From positions 492,035 to 556,034 of the forward strand of contig JAKQNR010000022.1 in the NCBI GenBank assembly GCA_029565685.1: a DNA stretch of 64,000 bases. The letters are read 5' to 3'. The translations under genes and the position numbers were made by a program. Each line of letters starts with the position of its first letter. Position 1 is the first letter of the stretch. Positions 54,749 through 63,111 of the stretch are shown piece by piece. The notes beneath the pieces are model-generated. The model worked only from the letters and a program-made list of their open reading frames with translations. It searched no databases and had not been told where the DNA came from. The stretch is from a bacterium (GTDB taxonomy: Bacteria > Zhuqueibacterota > Zhuqueibacteria > Residuimicrobiales > Residuimicrobiaceae).

Positions 54749-54798
54749 TCATCCCGTTCGCCTCGCGCGCCGTAGCCTTCATTCTACTTGGAGGATTC

Positions 54799-56898
54799 AT
54801 GGTAGTTACAAAACAGATCGAGTTTAACGGTCAACCTTTTATCATCGAAACCGGCAAGCTCGCCAAACAAGCCAACGGCGCCGCCTGGGTGCAGTTGGGA
54901 AACACGGTTGTGCTCGCCGCCGTCGTCATGGACGACAAGCCGGCAGAGGATCGCGATTTTTTCCCCCTGACAGTGGATTATCGCGAGAAGGCGTACGCCG
55001 CAGGAAAAATTCCCGGCGGATTTTTCAAACGCGAAGGCAAGCCTTCGGAAAATGAAATTCTCAGTGCGCGACTCATCGATCGCAGCATCCGGCCTCTGTT
55101 TGATAAAAAATTCCGAAATGAAATTCAGATGAACGTCTGGGTGCTGTCTGCCGACAAGGTCAACGACGCCGATGTGCTGGGCATCACCGCAGCCTCGGTG
55201 GCCTTGGGCCTTTCGGATATTCCGTTTAAAAGCCTGATCGCGGGCGTCCGCGTCGCCTGCCTCGACGGCCGATTGATCGCCAATCCGACCTTTGAGGAAT
55301 TGGAAAAGAGCAACATCGACCTCGTCATCGCCGCCTCTGATGAATCGATCATCATGGTGGAGGGGGAAGCACAGGAAATTTCGGAAGAAGAGATGGTCCG
55401 TGCGCTGTCCTTTGGTCACGAGGAAATCCGCAAGATCATCGCGCTGCAGAACCAGGTTGTCGGTGAATCCGGCAAGGTGAAAAAGGCGATGCCGGAAGCG
55501 GAAAGCCAGGAGGAACTGCAAAAGGAGGTAATCGCCCTATGCAGCCAGGAGCTGGAGACGCTCATCCGCATCCCGGAAAAGAGCGAACGCCGCGAAGGCA
55601 TTCAGGCGCTGGCAGAAAAGATCCAAACCGCTCTGGCTGAAAAATATCCGGAAAAAGAGAACGCGATCAAGGAAATTATCCACGAAACTGAAAAGAACGC
55701 CATGCGCCGTATGGTGCTGACCGAAAACAAGCGTTTGGATGGCCGCAATCCGGATCAGATCCGCGATATCTCCATCGAAGTCGGCATCCTGCCGCGCGCT
55801 CATGGCTCCGCGCTGTTCACTCGCGGTCAGACTCAGGCGCTGGCCGCAACCACGCTCGGCACCAAAATCGATGAACAACGCATCGAAGAACTGGAAGGTG
55901 AATTCCGCAAGACCTATATGCTTCACTACAATTTTCCCTCCTTCAGCACCGGCGAAGTCAAGCCGAATCGCGGCGTCAGCCGGCGGGAGGTGGGGCATGG
56001 CAATCTGGCGGAACGGGCGCTTAAACCCGTCATTCCGGGAGATAAAGTTTTCCCCTATACTCTGCGCATCGTTTCGGATGTGCTCGAATCCAACGGCTCT
56101 TCCTCCATGGCCACGGTCTGCGCCGGTTCTCTCTCTCTCATGGACGCCGGCGTTCCGGTTAAGGATGCCGTGGCAGGCATCGCCATGGGCCTTATCAAAG
56201 AGGGCGATCGCATCGCCATCCTCACAGATATACTCGGCGACGAGGATCATCTGGGCGACATGGATTTCAAGGTAGCCGGCACGCGCAACGGCATTACCGC
56301 ATTTCAGATGGACATCAAGATCACCGGCATTTCGACGGAGATCATGCGCGAAGCGCTGAATCGCGCTAAAAAAGCCCGTCAGTTCTTGCTGGACAAGATG
56401 GCCACGGTTCTTGCCCAGCCGCGGCCCGAATTGTCTCGCTATGCGCCACGCATCCTGTCGATCAAGATCCCGGTGGATTCGATCGGCAAGGTCATCGGTC
56501 CCGGCGGCAAGAACATCCGCGAGATCATCGAGAGAACCGGAGCGGCCATCGATATCTCCGATGACGGCACGGTGATCGTCGCCTCTGTGGATCCAGAGGC
56601 TGGTGAAAAGGCCGCCGGCATCATCCGCGATATGACCGCGGAGGTCGAGATCGGCGCTGTGTACAGCGGACGCGTAAAGCGCATCATGAAGTTCGGCGCT
56701 TTTGTGGAAGTGTTGCCCGGCAAAGAGGGTCTGGTTCATATCTCTGAACTGGATCACAAACGGGTCGGCAGGGTGGAGGACGTCGTTCGCATCGGCGACG
56801 AGGTCAAGGTCAAAGTCATCAAAATCGATAACGAAGGCCGCGTGGATCTTAGCCGCAAAGCGCTGCTGCCGGCGCCGGCAAACGACAAAGCCGAATAG
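54799..56898 (+). CDS. pnp: Polyribonucleotide nucleotidyltransferase (PNPase)
   Basis: A 699-residue 3'-5' phosphorolytic exoribonuclease. It has two RNase PH domains (1 to about 215 and 305-530, the second with RGVSRREVGHGNLAERAL and the catalytic ILTDILGDEDHLGDMDFKVAGT), a KH domain (about 555-610, VIGPGGKNIREII) and an S1 domain (about 620-690, YSGRVKRIMKFGAFVEVLPG). GGAGG is close before the ATG. It has its own terminators before and after, and a large leader hairpin. Confidence 0.97.
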   Translation: MVVTKQIEFNGQPFIIETGKLAKQANGAAWVQLGNTVVLAAVVMDDKPAEDRDFFPLTVDYREKAYAAGKIPGGFFKREGKPSENEILSARLIDRSIRPLFDKKFRNEIQMNVWVLSADKVNDADVLGITAASVALGLSDIPFKSLIAGVRVACLDGRLIANPTFEELEKSNIDLVIAASDESIIMVEGEAQEISEEEMVRALSFGHEEIRKIIALQNQVVGESGKVKKAMPEAESQEELQKEVIALCSQELETLIRIPEKSERREGIQALAEKIQTALAEKYPEKENAIKEIIHETEKNAMRRMVLTENKRLDGRNPDQIRDISIEVGILPRAHGSALFTRGQTQALAATTLGTKIDEQRIEELEGEFRKTYMLHYNFPSFSTGEVKPNRGVSRREVGHGNLAERALKPVIPGDKVFPYTLRIVSDVLESNGSSSMATVCAGSLSLMDAGVPVKDAVAGIAMGLIKEGDRIAILTDILGDEDHLGDMDFKVAGTRNGITAFQMDIKITGISTEIMREALNRAKKARQFLLDKMATVLAQPRPELSRYAPRILSIKIPVDSIGKVIGPGGKNIREIIERTGAAIDISDDGTVIVASVDPEAGEKAAGIIRDMTAEVEIGAVYSGRVKRIMKFGAFVEVLPGKEGLVHISELDHKRVGRVEDVVRIGDEVKVKVIKIDNEGRVDLSRKALLPAPANDKAE

Positions 56899-56929
56899 AA
56901 TAGCAACTATCTTTGCTTGTATGCCGCTC

Positions 56930-56972
56930 AAACCTTCCATAGTTCACGAACTATGGAAGGTTTATGTTTTTA
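56930..56972 (+). terminator. Perfect 15-base-pair hairpin, terminator of pnp
   Basis: AAACCTTCCATAGTT (56930-56944) and AACTATGGAAGGTTT (56949-56963) pair perfectly round a CACG loop. The T-run after it (TTTATGTTTTT) is broken, so termination may be partial and the M16 gene may be read through. Confidence 0.75.
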
Positions 56973-56999
56973 CCTCCGAAAGAGAGTGCGCACGCCTTT

Positions 57000-58229
57000 A
57001 TGATACAGAAAACCCGCTTAGATAACGGATTACGCATCATCACCGATTCCATGCCTCGCATGCGCTCTATTTCCCTCGGCATCTGGGTTCGCTCCGGATC
57101 TGTCGACGAGACGGAACAAGAGAAAGGTCTCTCGCATTTTCTCGAGCATATGCTGTTCAAAGGCAGCCGACATTTCACTGCCCGGGAGATTGCACAGAGC
57201 TTGGAGTCTGTCGGCGGCAGCCTTAACGCCAGCACGGGCAAAGAGCTGTCGGTCTTTACCGCTCATGTAGTGGATGAACACGTTGAAATCGCCGTGCGGG
57301 TGCTTTCCGATCTGCTGCTGTATCCCCGCTTGGCGTCGCGGGACATCGAGCTGGAGCGCAACGTGATTTTAACCGAGATCAACCACGCCTTGGAGGACCC
57401 TGAGGAGACCGCATTGGATTATCTCTATCTGCAATTATTTCCTGATCACCCCTTGGGTCATATGATCTACGGTTCGCCGAAACAAGTCAAATCGTTCCGG
57501 CGCAGTGATTTTGTTCGCCATGTTAAAAAACACTACACCGCTGGACGCATGGTCGTTGCTGCGGCCGGCAATGTCCGCCACCCGTCTTTCGTCAAAATGG
57601 TGGAACGCTGTTTTTCCGTGCTCGATGGCGGAAAGCCGGCGCCGCCGGTCGCGGCTGTTCCAACAACCTATCCACGCCGGATGATCCACACCTTTCCCAC
57701 CTTGCAACAGGCCCATATCGCCATGGGCGTTCACCTGTGCGCTTATACCGATCAGGACAAGTATGGATTGTTGCTGCTGGACAGCATTTTCGGCGGCGGC
57801 ATGAGTTCTCGGTTGTTCCAGAACATTCGCGAACGGTTTGGCTTTGCCTACTCTGTCTACAGTTTTGTCGATCTGCTCAGCACCACCGGCGTGTTCGGCA
57901 TCTATCTTGGATGTGAAGCGGCTAAGCTGAATCGATCCGTGGACCTGTTGAATAATGAACTCGCTCTGCTGCATCGAAAAAAGATCCGTCAGCAGGAGCT
58001 CGATATGATCAAATCCCAGGCCAAGGGCAGCTTGATTCTCGGTTTGGAGGGTAGCGCCTCGCGCATGCGCCGCATCGGTGAAAACGAGATTTATGGGGCT
58101 GATCATCTCTCGATTCAACAAGTGCTGCAAAAAATCGATCGGTTGACGCTGCAGCAGATGGGCGATCTTATCGAAAAATACCTGCATCCGGAGAAATTCG
58201 CTCACTGCTTGATTGTACCGCAAAGTTGA
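57000..58229 (+). CDS. M16 family zinc metallopeptidase (processing-peptidase-like)
   Basis: A 409-residue peptidase with the inverted zinc motif HFLEH (His46, Glu49, His50) and the later ligand Glu in ERNVILTEINHALEDPEE, plus the R/Y pair region in NIRERFGFAYSVYSF. It matches the short bacterial M16B type, such as Bacillus MlpA/YmxG, also found after pnp. An in-frame ATG at 56964 directly abuts the pnp hairpin, so the ATG at 57000, which gives the usual start MIQKTRLDNGLRI, is preferred; its ribosome site is weak. Confidence 0.9.
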   Translation: MIQKTRLDNGLRIITDSMPRMRSISLGIWVRSGSVDETEQEKGLSHFLEHMLFKGSRHFTAREIAQSLESVGGSLNASTGKELSVFTAHVVDEHVEIAVRVLSDLLLYPRLASRDIELERNVILTEINHALEDPEETALDYLYLQLFPDHPLGHMIYGSPKQVKSFRRSDFVRHVKKHYTAGRMVVAAAGNVRHPSFVKMVERCFSVLDGGKPAPPVAAVPTTYPRRMIHTFPTLQQAHIAMGVHLCAYTDQDKYGLLLLDSIFGGGMSSRLFQNIRERFGFAYSVYSFVDLLSTTGVFGIYLGCEAAKLNRSVDLLNNELALLHRKKIRQQELDMIKSQAKGSLILGLEGSASRMRRIGENEIYGADHLSIQQVLQKIDRLTLQQMGDLIEKYLHPEKFAHCLIVPQS

Positions 58230-58292
58230 GTCGACGGTCCACGTGCGGCACAATCGGCTGGATCCCATGCGCAGCCTAGAAAAGGAGTTGCC

Positions 58293-59054
58293 TTGCCGAT
58301 ATTGGCGTATCATATGGTGGAACCGGATTTTGATCTGGCTATCACCCGCGTGTCCCCACAACAGTTCAGCCGACAGATCGATCTAGCTCTGCACCGCGGA
58401 TTTTCTTTCGTCACCTTGGATGAATATATTCACAGGCCGTCTCCTTCCAGTATCGCCCTTACCTTTGACGATGGCTATGCTTCGATCCACCAATACGCCT
58501 TTCCCATTCTGCAAAAGCATAATATTCAAGCTACGGTTTTCATCATCGCCGGGTATGTCGGTCAATTCGATGCTTGGGATGTCAATTTCGGCAGCATTCG
58601 ATTTCGCCATCTGAGCTGGCCGCAGCTTGAAGCGTTACATCAAGCTGGGTGGCAGATTGAATCCCATTCTCTATATCACAATGACCTGACTCGGATCGAT
58701 CGCGCTCATTGCCTGCGTGAATTAGTCCTTTCCAAGCGCATCATTGAAAAACGGCTGCGAATCCGGGTACGCTACATCTCGTTCCCATTCGGCAACAGCA
58801 ACAAGCAGGTCGTGCAACTCTGCCAGCAGGCTGGGTATGAGGGAGGGGTGGTGATGTCCAGAGGAAACGACCCGGTGAATCAACCTTTTGGCAGGCAGCG
58901 TCTTGGCATCTATTATTTTGACAACCAGAGAACCTTTTTGCATAAAATTCTTGCTAAATATGAAAAATCTTATAAATTTATGCAGAGAATGCTTGATGTA
59001 TGCTCAGATGGGACGGTTTTAGTGAAGCACGGCATCAGGGCCATTAAAAGATAG
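58293..59054 (+). CDS. Polysaccharide deacetylase family protein
   Basis: A 253-residue NodB-type carbohydrate esterase. Asp59 and Asp60 of TFDDGY and the metal histidines His125 and His129 of SHSLYH are present, with YISFPFGNSN as a later motif. It begins straight at the catalytic domain (MPILAYHMVE) with no signal peptide, which is unusual for an enzyme acting on cell-wall polymer. The start is a TTG 6 bases after AAGGAG. Bacillus also has a deacetylase gene (ylxY) next to pnp and the M16 gene. Confidence 0.85.
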   Translation: MPILAYHMVEPDFDLAITRVSPQQFSRQIDLALHRGFSFVTLDEYIHRPSPSSIALTFDDGYASIHQYAFPILQKHNIQATVFIIAGYVGQFDAWDVNFGSIRFRHLSWPQLEALHQAGWQIESHSLYHNDLTRIDRAHCLRELVLSKRIIEKRLRIRVRYISFPFGNSNKQVVQLCQQAGYEGGVVMSRGNDPVNQPFGRQRLGIYYFDNQRTFLHKILAKYEKSYKFMQRMLDVCSDGTVLVKHGIRAIKR

Positions 59055-59064
59055 TGCTTGATTA

Positions 59065-59511
59065 TTGCAGCAATTATCACTATTTTCTCTGGAAGAAAAA
59101 GAGTTCGATCCTCAGGTAAAAAAAGGGATGGAAGATAAAGCCATCAAGCGCCTTTACTACTCCATCGCCGAGGTAAGCCAAATTACCGGTTTAAAGCCGT
59201 ACGTCCTGAGGTTTTGGGAAACTGAATTCCCTGAACTCAAACCTGCCAAAAACTCGGCAGGAAACCGTATATATCGTAAAGCGGACATTAAGACCGTCTT
59301 TATGATCAAGCGGTTGCTCTACAATGACAAGTATACCATTGATGGAGCACGTCAGCGCCTCAAACAGCTTAAGAACGAAAACGATCCTCAATTGAATTTA
59401 TTCTTTAAGGAAGTTAAGCAAGACGAGCTGCTGAACGAGATTTATCTGGGACTTCAAGAGATGCTTGAGATCTTGAATAAATTTGATCGGGGCGTAGCGC
59501 AGTCCGGTTAG
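59065..59511 (+). CDS. MerR family transcriptional regulator overlapping a tRNA gene
   Basis: A 148-residue regulator. The MerR winged helix is clear (residues about 29-98: YYSIAEVSQITGLKPYVLRFWE, RIYRKADIKTVFMIKRLL and TIDGARQRLK). The rest is a short coiled coil without the cysteines of metal-sensing MerR. The start is taken as the TTG at 59065; an ATG at 59128 would remove 21 residues and has a ribosome site too close. Its final eight codons and its TAG stop lie inside the tRNA-Pro gene, so the protein ends DRGVAQSG, read from tRNA bases. Confidence 0.8.
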   Translation: MQQLSLFSLEEKEFDPQVKKGMEDKAIKRLYYSIAEVSQITGLKPYVLRFWETEFPELKPAKNSAGNRIYRKADIKTVFMIKRLLYNDKYTIDGARQRLKQLKNENDPQLNLFFKEVKQDELLNEIYLGLQEMLEILNKFDRGVAQSG

Positions 59512-59565
59512 CGCACTTGACTGGGGGTCAAGGGGTCGGTGGTTCGAATCCACTCGCCCCGACCA
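59488..59565 (+). tRNA. tRNA-Pro (anticodon GGG)
   Basis: A full cloverleaf: acceptor CGGGGCG (59488-59494) with CGCCCCG (59555-59561), GCGC/GCGC D-stem, anticodon stem CTTGA/TCAAG with loop CTGGGGG giving anticodon GGG, T-arm GGTGG TTCGAAT CCACT, discriminator A and encoded CCA at 59563-59565. The first 24 bases are shared with the 3' end of the MerR gene. Confidence 0.95.
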
Positions 59566-59570
59566 ATCTA

Positions 59571-59606
59571 AAAGGGTCAGCTATAACATAATAGCCGACC
59601 CTTTAT
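59571..59606 (+). terminator. Hairpin terminator after tRNA-Pro
   Basis: AAAGGGTC (59571-59578) pairs with GACCCTTT (59597-59604), and GCTAT (59580-59584) with ATAGC (59591-59595), with one A-C mismatch between. Only a short T-run follows. It may act for either strand, because the GH16 gene converges here. Confidence 0.65.
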
Positions 59607-59648
59607 CGTTTCGGGCGGTGCAAAGAAAACGTATTGATATAGAGATTA

Positions 59649-60905
59649 TCAGCGTCCCGATGGAGTCTCCGCTGATCTTTTAAACACTTTAACATAATCG
59701 ACGATGAACGAGTCCGGAAACACAGCGTCCTTCAAGTCCTCCCGGCTGTTAGGAAGCTCCATGCTGAGAATGAGATATTCCTCGATGTGCGAGATGGGGT
59801 GGGTCAATTCGTGATACTTGCAGCCGTCGATAAAAAAGGCATATTTCTCAGGGGTCCATTCCACGGCAAAAGTATGAAATCCCTCTGTCACGCCCTCACG
59901 TTTGCTCTCCAGCGCTCCCACGGTTTTTTGATTGGGGCCATAAGCCCAATGGATGTTATGCGAAACGATGTCCTGACCCATTTTTTTAAAATGTTCCATG
60001 ATGTCGATCTCCACACCATAACGGGCCGGATCCTCCCCCTTGGCGATCTCGGTGGATTGGATCCAAAAGGCCGCCCAATTGCCCTGTGATTTCTGCAGCT
60101 GAGCCCGGCACTCAAAGTATCCATATTTTGTCATGAAACGGCCTTGTGTACCAACGGCGCCCACCATGATAGAATCGCCGCGCTGAAGGGCCAATAACTC
60201 GAGAAAGCCGTTGTTTACTCTGACCGCTTCAGGGGATACATAGCCGGCAGCGCGCGGGCCGATGCCGCGGACCGCCCATTTTTCAGGATCGAGTTGATCG
60301 CCGTCGAATTGATCCTCCCAATAGAGCTCGTATCCCAGACTCTCGGCGGTATACTGTTCCGGGGACAGAGGCCCCAATATATTGTCCACTTTGCTTTTAT
60401 CTGTAGTCAGTAGAACCGGCGAGCGCCACAGGCCGCCGCTGTTGCCCCAGTCTGATACTTTAACCGCGATAAGGTTGGTGTTGCCATATTCCAAATAGTC
60501 GGATATAAGTGAAAACGAGGGCTTGCTGGCAAAGCTGATGTTTGCTTCACCAAAAAAGCTCACACTTTTGCCATTGACAAACAGTTCGTAAGCGTCATTG
60601 ACGCCGGCGAATTTCAGCCAGATATCTTTACCCTGCCAGTCGGGTGGAATCTCGACGGATTTTCGGTACCAAGCGGTTCCATCCAGCCCAGCATAGCCCT
60701 GATCCTCCCAACGCTGACCTGCGCTCAACACAGCCCATTGGGAATCGTCTAATTGCTTGGTATGCCATTTTTCAGTCACGCCGATGTTGTCGGGATCCGA
60801 AGAAAAACGCCAGCTTTCCGTCAAGTCAATCGTCTGGGGAGCGTTGTTTCTGCCGCACGCAAACACCGAGAGAGCCATCAATAAGGGCAGCCATTTTGTT
60901 GTCAT
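59649..60905 (-). CDS. GH16-family glycoside hydrolase lipoprotein with N-terminal sugar-binding domain
   Basis: A 418-residue secreted lipoprotein: basic start, hydrophobic core and lipobox FAC with Cys17. Residues about 30-165 form a GH2-like jelly-roll domain (WRFSSDPDN, WYRKSVEIPPDWQGKDIWL, YELFVNGK, LIAVKVSDWGNSGGLWRSP). Residues about 190-410 are a GH16 catalytic domain with the E-x-D-x-x-E site EIDIMEHF (Glu299, Asp301, Glu304) and a WNxxxF-like WAAFWIQS. It should cleave a beta-glucan or galactan outside the cell. A GAGGTG site is 7 bases before the ATG. It is divergent from nfo. Confidence 0.85.
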   Translation of the reverse strand: MTTKWLPLLMALSVFACGRNNAPQTIDLTESWRFSSDPDNIGVTEKWHTKQLDDSQWAVLSAGQRWEDQGYAGLDGTAWYRKSVEIPPDWQGKDIWLKFAGVNDAYELFVNGKSVSFFGEANISFASKPSFSLISDYLEYGNTNLIAVKVSDWGNSGGLWRSPVLLTTDKSKVDNILGPLSPEQYTAESLGYELYWEDQFDGDQLDPEKWAVRGIGPRAAGYVSPEAVRVNNGFLELLALQRGDSIMVGAVGTQGRFMTKYGYFECRAQLQKSQGNWAAFWIQSTEIAKGEDPARYGVEIDIMEHFKKMGQDIVSHNIHWAYGPNQKTVGALESKREGVTEGFHTFAVEWTPEKYAFFIDGCKYHELTHPISHIEEYLILSMELPNSREDLKDAVFPDSFIVDYVKVFKRSAETPSGR

Positions 60906-61100
60906 GTTAGGTCACCTCATTTTGTATATTCTTTTATCGATTCAGGACGGTTGATTGGTCGCACCGGGTAATGATAGGAATGTTTCGCGCAATAATCAAC
61001 CAATTCCTTTCCGCAAATGTATGGATTTTTAACGAAATATTCCTATATTGTCTTCCAAGTTCTTCCAGCCGGCCCAGAACAGTATGGATCGCCCCATCTC

Positions 61101-61964
61101 ATGAAATCGAAAAAAAAACTCGGCGCCCATATCAGCATCGCAGGCGGCGTGCAGCAGGCGCCGCTGAACGCCGCAGCCATCGGCGCTTCAGCCTTTGGCA
61201 TGTTTGTTAAAAACCAGCGACAATGGAAAACCGGCCTCTTGTCGGACGAAAGCATTCGCGTCTTTATTGAGCGCTGCGCTCAATACGGTTTTTCTTCCGC
61301 CCATATCGTAGCCCATGACAGCTATCTGATCAACTTGGGGCATCCGGAGTCCAGCGGCCTGGCCAAATCGCGCCACGCACTGCTGGACGAGGTGAAGCGC
61401 TGCCAGCAGTTAGGCATTCAGCTTATCAATATCCATCCCGGCAGCCACCTGCGTTTGATGCAAATTGACCGCTGTCTGCGCAGGATCGCCGCTTCCCTCA
61501 ATCACATTCTTGGCAAGACCCATTCCGTCAAAATATTGTTGGAAAACACCGCTGGACAAGGCAGCAATCTAGGCTATGAATTCGAACAGCTGGCGGAGAT
61601 CATTTCGCAGGTGGAGGACTCTTCGCGCATCGGCGTGTGTCTGGATACCTGTCACGCCTTTGCCGCCGGCTATGACTTTCGCGACCAAGCTTCTTATGAT
61701 TCTACTTGGAAGCAATTCGATCGAATCATCGGACGCGGCCGTCTGTGCGCTCTGCATTTGAACGACGCCAAATCCGCTTTCAACAGCCGGGTGGACCGCC
61801 ACGCCGCCATCGGCCAGGGCTTTCTGGGAATAAAAGCATTTTCCCTGTTGATGAACGATCCACTGCTGGATGGGCTGCCTATGATTTTGGAAACGCCCAA
61901 CTCGCAACACTGGCGGGAAGAGATTCGGCTTCTATACGAGCTGCAGAGAGGGTCCTATGATTAA
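61101..61964 (+). CDS. nfo: Endonuclease IV (AP endonuclease)
   Basis: A 287-residue three-zinc TIM barrel that nicks DNA at abasic sites. It has LGAHISIAGGVQQAP, HDSYLINLGHPE, INIHPGSH, ILLENTAGQGSNLGY, VCLDTCHAFAAGYD and LHLNDAKSAFNSRVDRHAAIGQG, all diagnostic. The frame is open from 61017, but the family start is the ATG at 61101; the ribosome site is weak. Its stop overlaps the galT start by eight bases. The 195-base divergent gap upstream shows no clear promoter. Confidence 0.95.
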   Translation: MKSKKKLGAHISIAGGVQQAPLNAAAIGASAFGMFVKNQRQWKTGLLSDESIRVFIERCAQYGFSSAHIVAHDSYLINLGHPESSGLAKSRHALLDEVKRCQQLGIQLINIHPGSHLRLMQIDRCLRRIAASLNHILGKTHSVKILLENTAGQGSNLGYEFEQLAEIISQVEDSSRIGVCLDTCHAFAAGYDFRDQASYDSTWKQFDRIIGRGRLCALHLNDAKSAFNSRVDRHAAIGQGFLGIKAFSLLMNDPLLDGLPMILETPNSQHWREEIRLLYELQRGSYD

Positions 61965-62988
61965 CTTTAACGAACATCCGCACCGCCGCTATAATTTTTT
62001 AACCGATGAATGGGTGCTGGTTTCGCCCCATCGCAACCTGCGGCCTTGGCAGGGAAAAATGGAAACCGGCGCTCAGGCCCAGCGGCCCGGGTATGACCCA
62101 GCCTGTTATCTTTGTCCGGGAAACAAACGGGCGCACGATCAGATCAATCCTCGCTATAGCGGTCCGTTTGTGTTTACCAACGATTTTTCCGCGTTGCTGC
62201 CTGATACGCCGGCCAGCGCGGTTGATGAAGGGCTGATCCGCTATAAAGGATGCCGTGGCACCTGTCGCGTAATCTGCTACACGCCGCAGCATGACAAGAC
62301 GTTGGCCATGTTGCCCGCCGAGGAAATTCTGCAAGTGATCGAGGTCTGGTGCCGACAATGGAGCGAATTGAGCGCAGAGTATGCCTGGGTGCAGATCTTT
62401 GAGAACAAAGGGGAGATGATGGGATGCTCCAATCCGCACCCCCACGGACAGATCTGGGCTGGAGATTTTATCCCCAACGAGCTTTTCGCTGAGACGGCCA
62501 GTCAGATGAAGTATTATCGAACCCACGGTGCTCCTCTGCTGTTGGATTACCTGCAGCAGGAGCTGCGTCTCGGAGTGCGGGTTATCCTGGAAAATGCAGA
62601 CTGGGTCGCCGTGACCCCTTTCTGGGCCGTGTGGCCCTACGAAAGCCTGGTCCTGCCCAAACGGCCTGTGACGCGACTGGACCTGTTGTCAGGAGAAGAG
62701 AAAAGCAGTCTGGCGGACCTACTGAAAAATCTGCTGGCCAAATACGACAATCTATTTGAAACCTCCTTTCCTTATACTATGGGCTGGCATGGCGCCCCTG
62801 CAGGCGAGGAAAATAGCTGCTGCTGGCAGATGCACGCGCATTTCTACCCTCCGCTGCTGCGCTCTGCGTCGATCAAAAAATTCATGGTCGGCTATGAAAT
62901 GCTGGCCGAACCTCAGCGGGACTTGACAGCGGAATACGCGGCTGAACGCTTGCGCACGCTTTCAAGCGTTCATTACCTTGATCGCTAA
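61957..62988 (+). CDS. galT: Galactose-1-phosphate uridylyltransferase
   Basis: A 343-residue HIT-superfamily enzyme swapping UMP between UDP-glucose and galactose-1-phosphate. Zinc cysteines Cys50 and Cys53 (CYLCPGN) and the active-site HPH (His161, His163, in SNPHPHGQIW) are present; a final HAHFYPP supplies the second metal region. It is coupled to nfo by overlap. No ordinary galactokinase or galE is in the window; the GHMP kinase at 30620 is the nearest candidate partner. Confidence 0.95.
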   Translation: MINFNEHPHRRYNFLTDEWVLVSPHRNLRPWQGKMETGAQAQRPGYDPACYLCPGNKRAHDQINPRYSGPFVFTNDFSALLPDTPASAVDEGLIRYKGCRGTCRVICYTPQHDKTLAMLPAEEILQVIEVWCRQWSELSAEYAWVQIFENKGEMMGCSNPHPHGQIWAGDFIPNELFAETASQMKYYRTHGAPLLLDYLQQELRLGVRVILENADWVAVTPFWAVWPYESLVLPKRPVTRLDLLSGEEKSSLADLLKNLLAKYDNLFETSFPYTMGWHGAPAGEENSCCWQMHAHFYPPLLRSASIKKFMVGYEMLAEPQRDLTAEYAAERLRTLSSVHYLDR

Positions 62989-63111
62989 ATGATCAGCTGC
63001 CGCTCCCAAACTCAAGGCAACATAAGCGGCGCTCCATTTTATCGCTTTTTTTTTGGCATGAAAAACAGTACATTTCCGTATGGGCTTTTCCAGGCATTGG
63101 AGTGATCGGCT

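Noticed and set aside
55537..56940. Long - strand frame of 467 codons across pnp
   Set aside because: Antisense shadow of pnp, whose domains are complete.
56964..56999. Upstream ATG for the M16 peptidase
   Set aside because: It directly abuts the 15-pair hairpin and adds residues outside the family start.
62999..63054. Terminator after galT
   Set aside because: Six pairs with a 20-base loop, and the T-run lies 15 bases further on; too weak to list.
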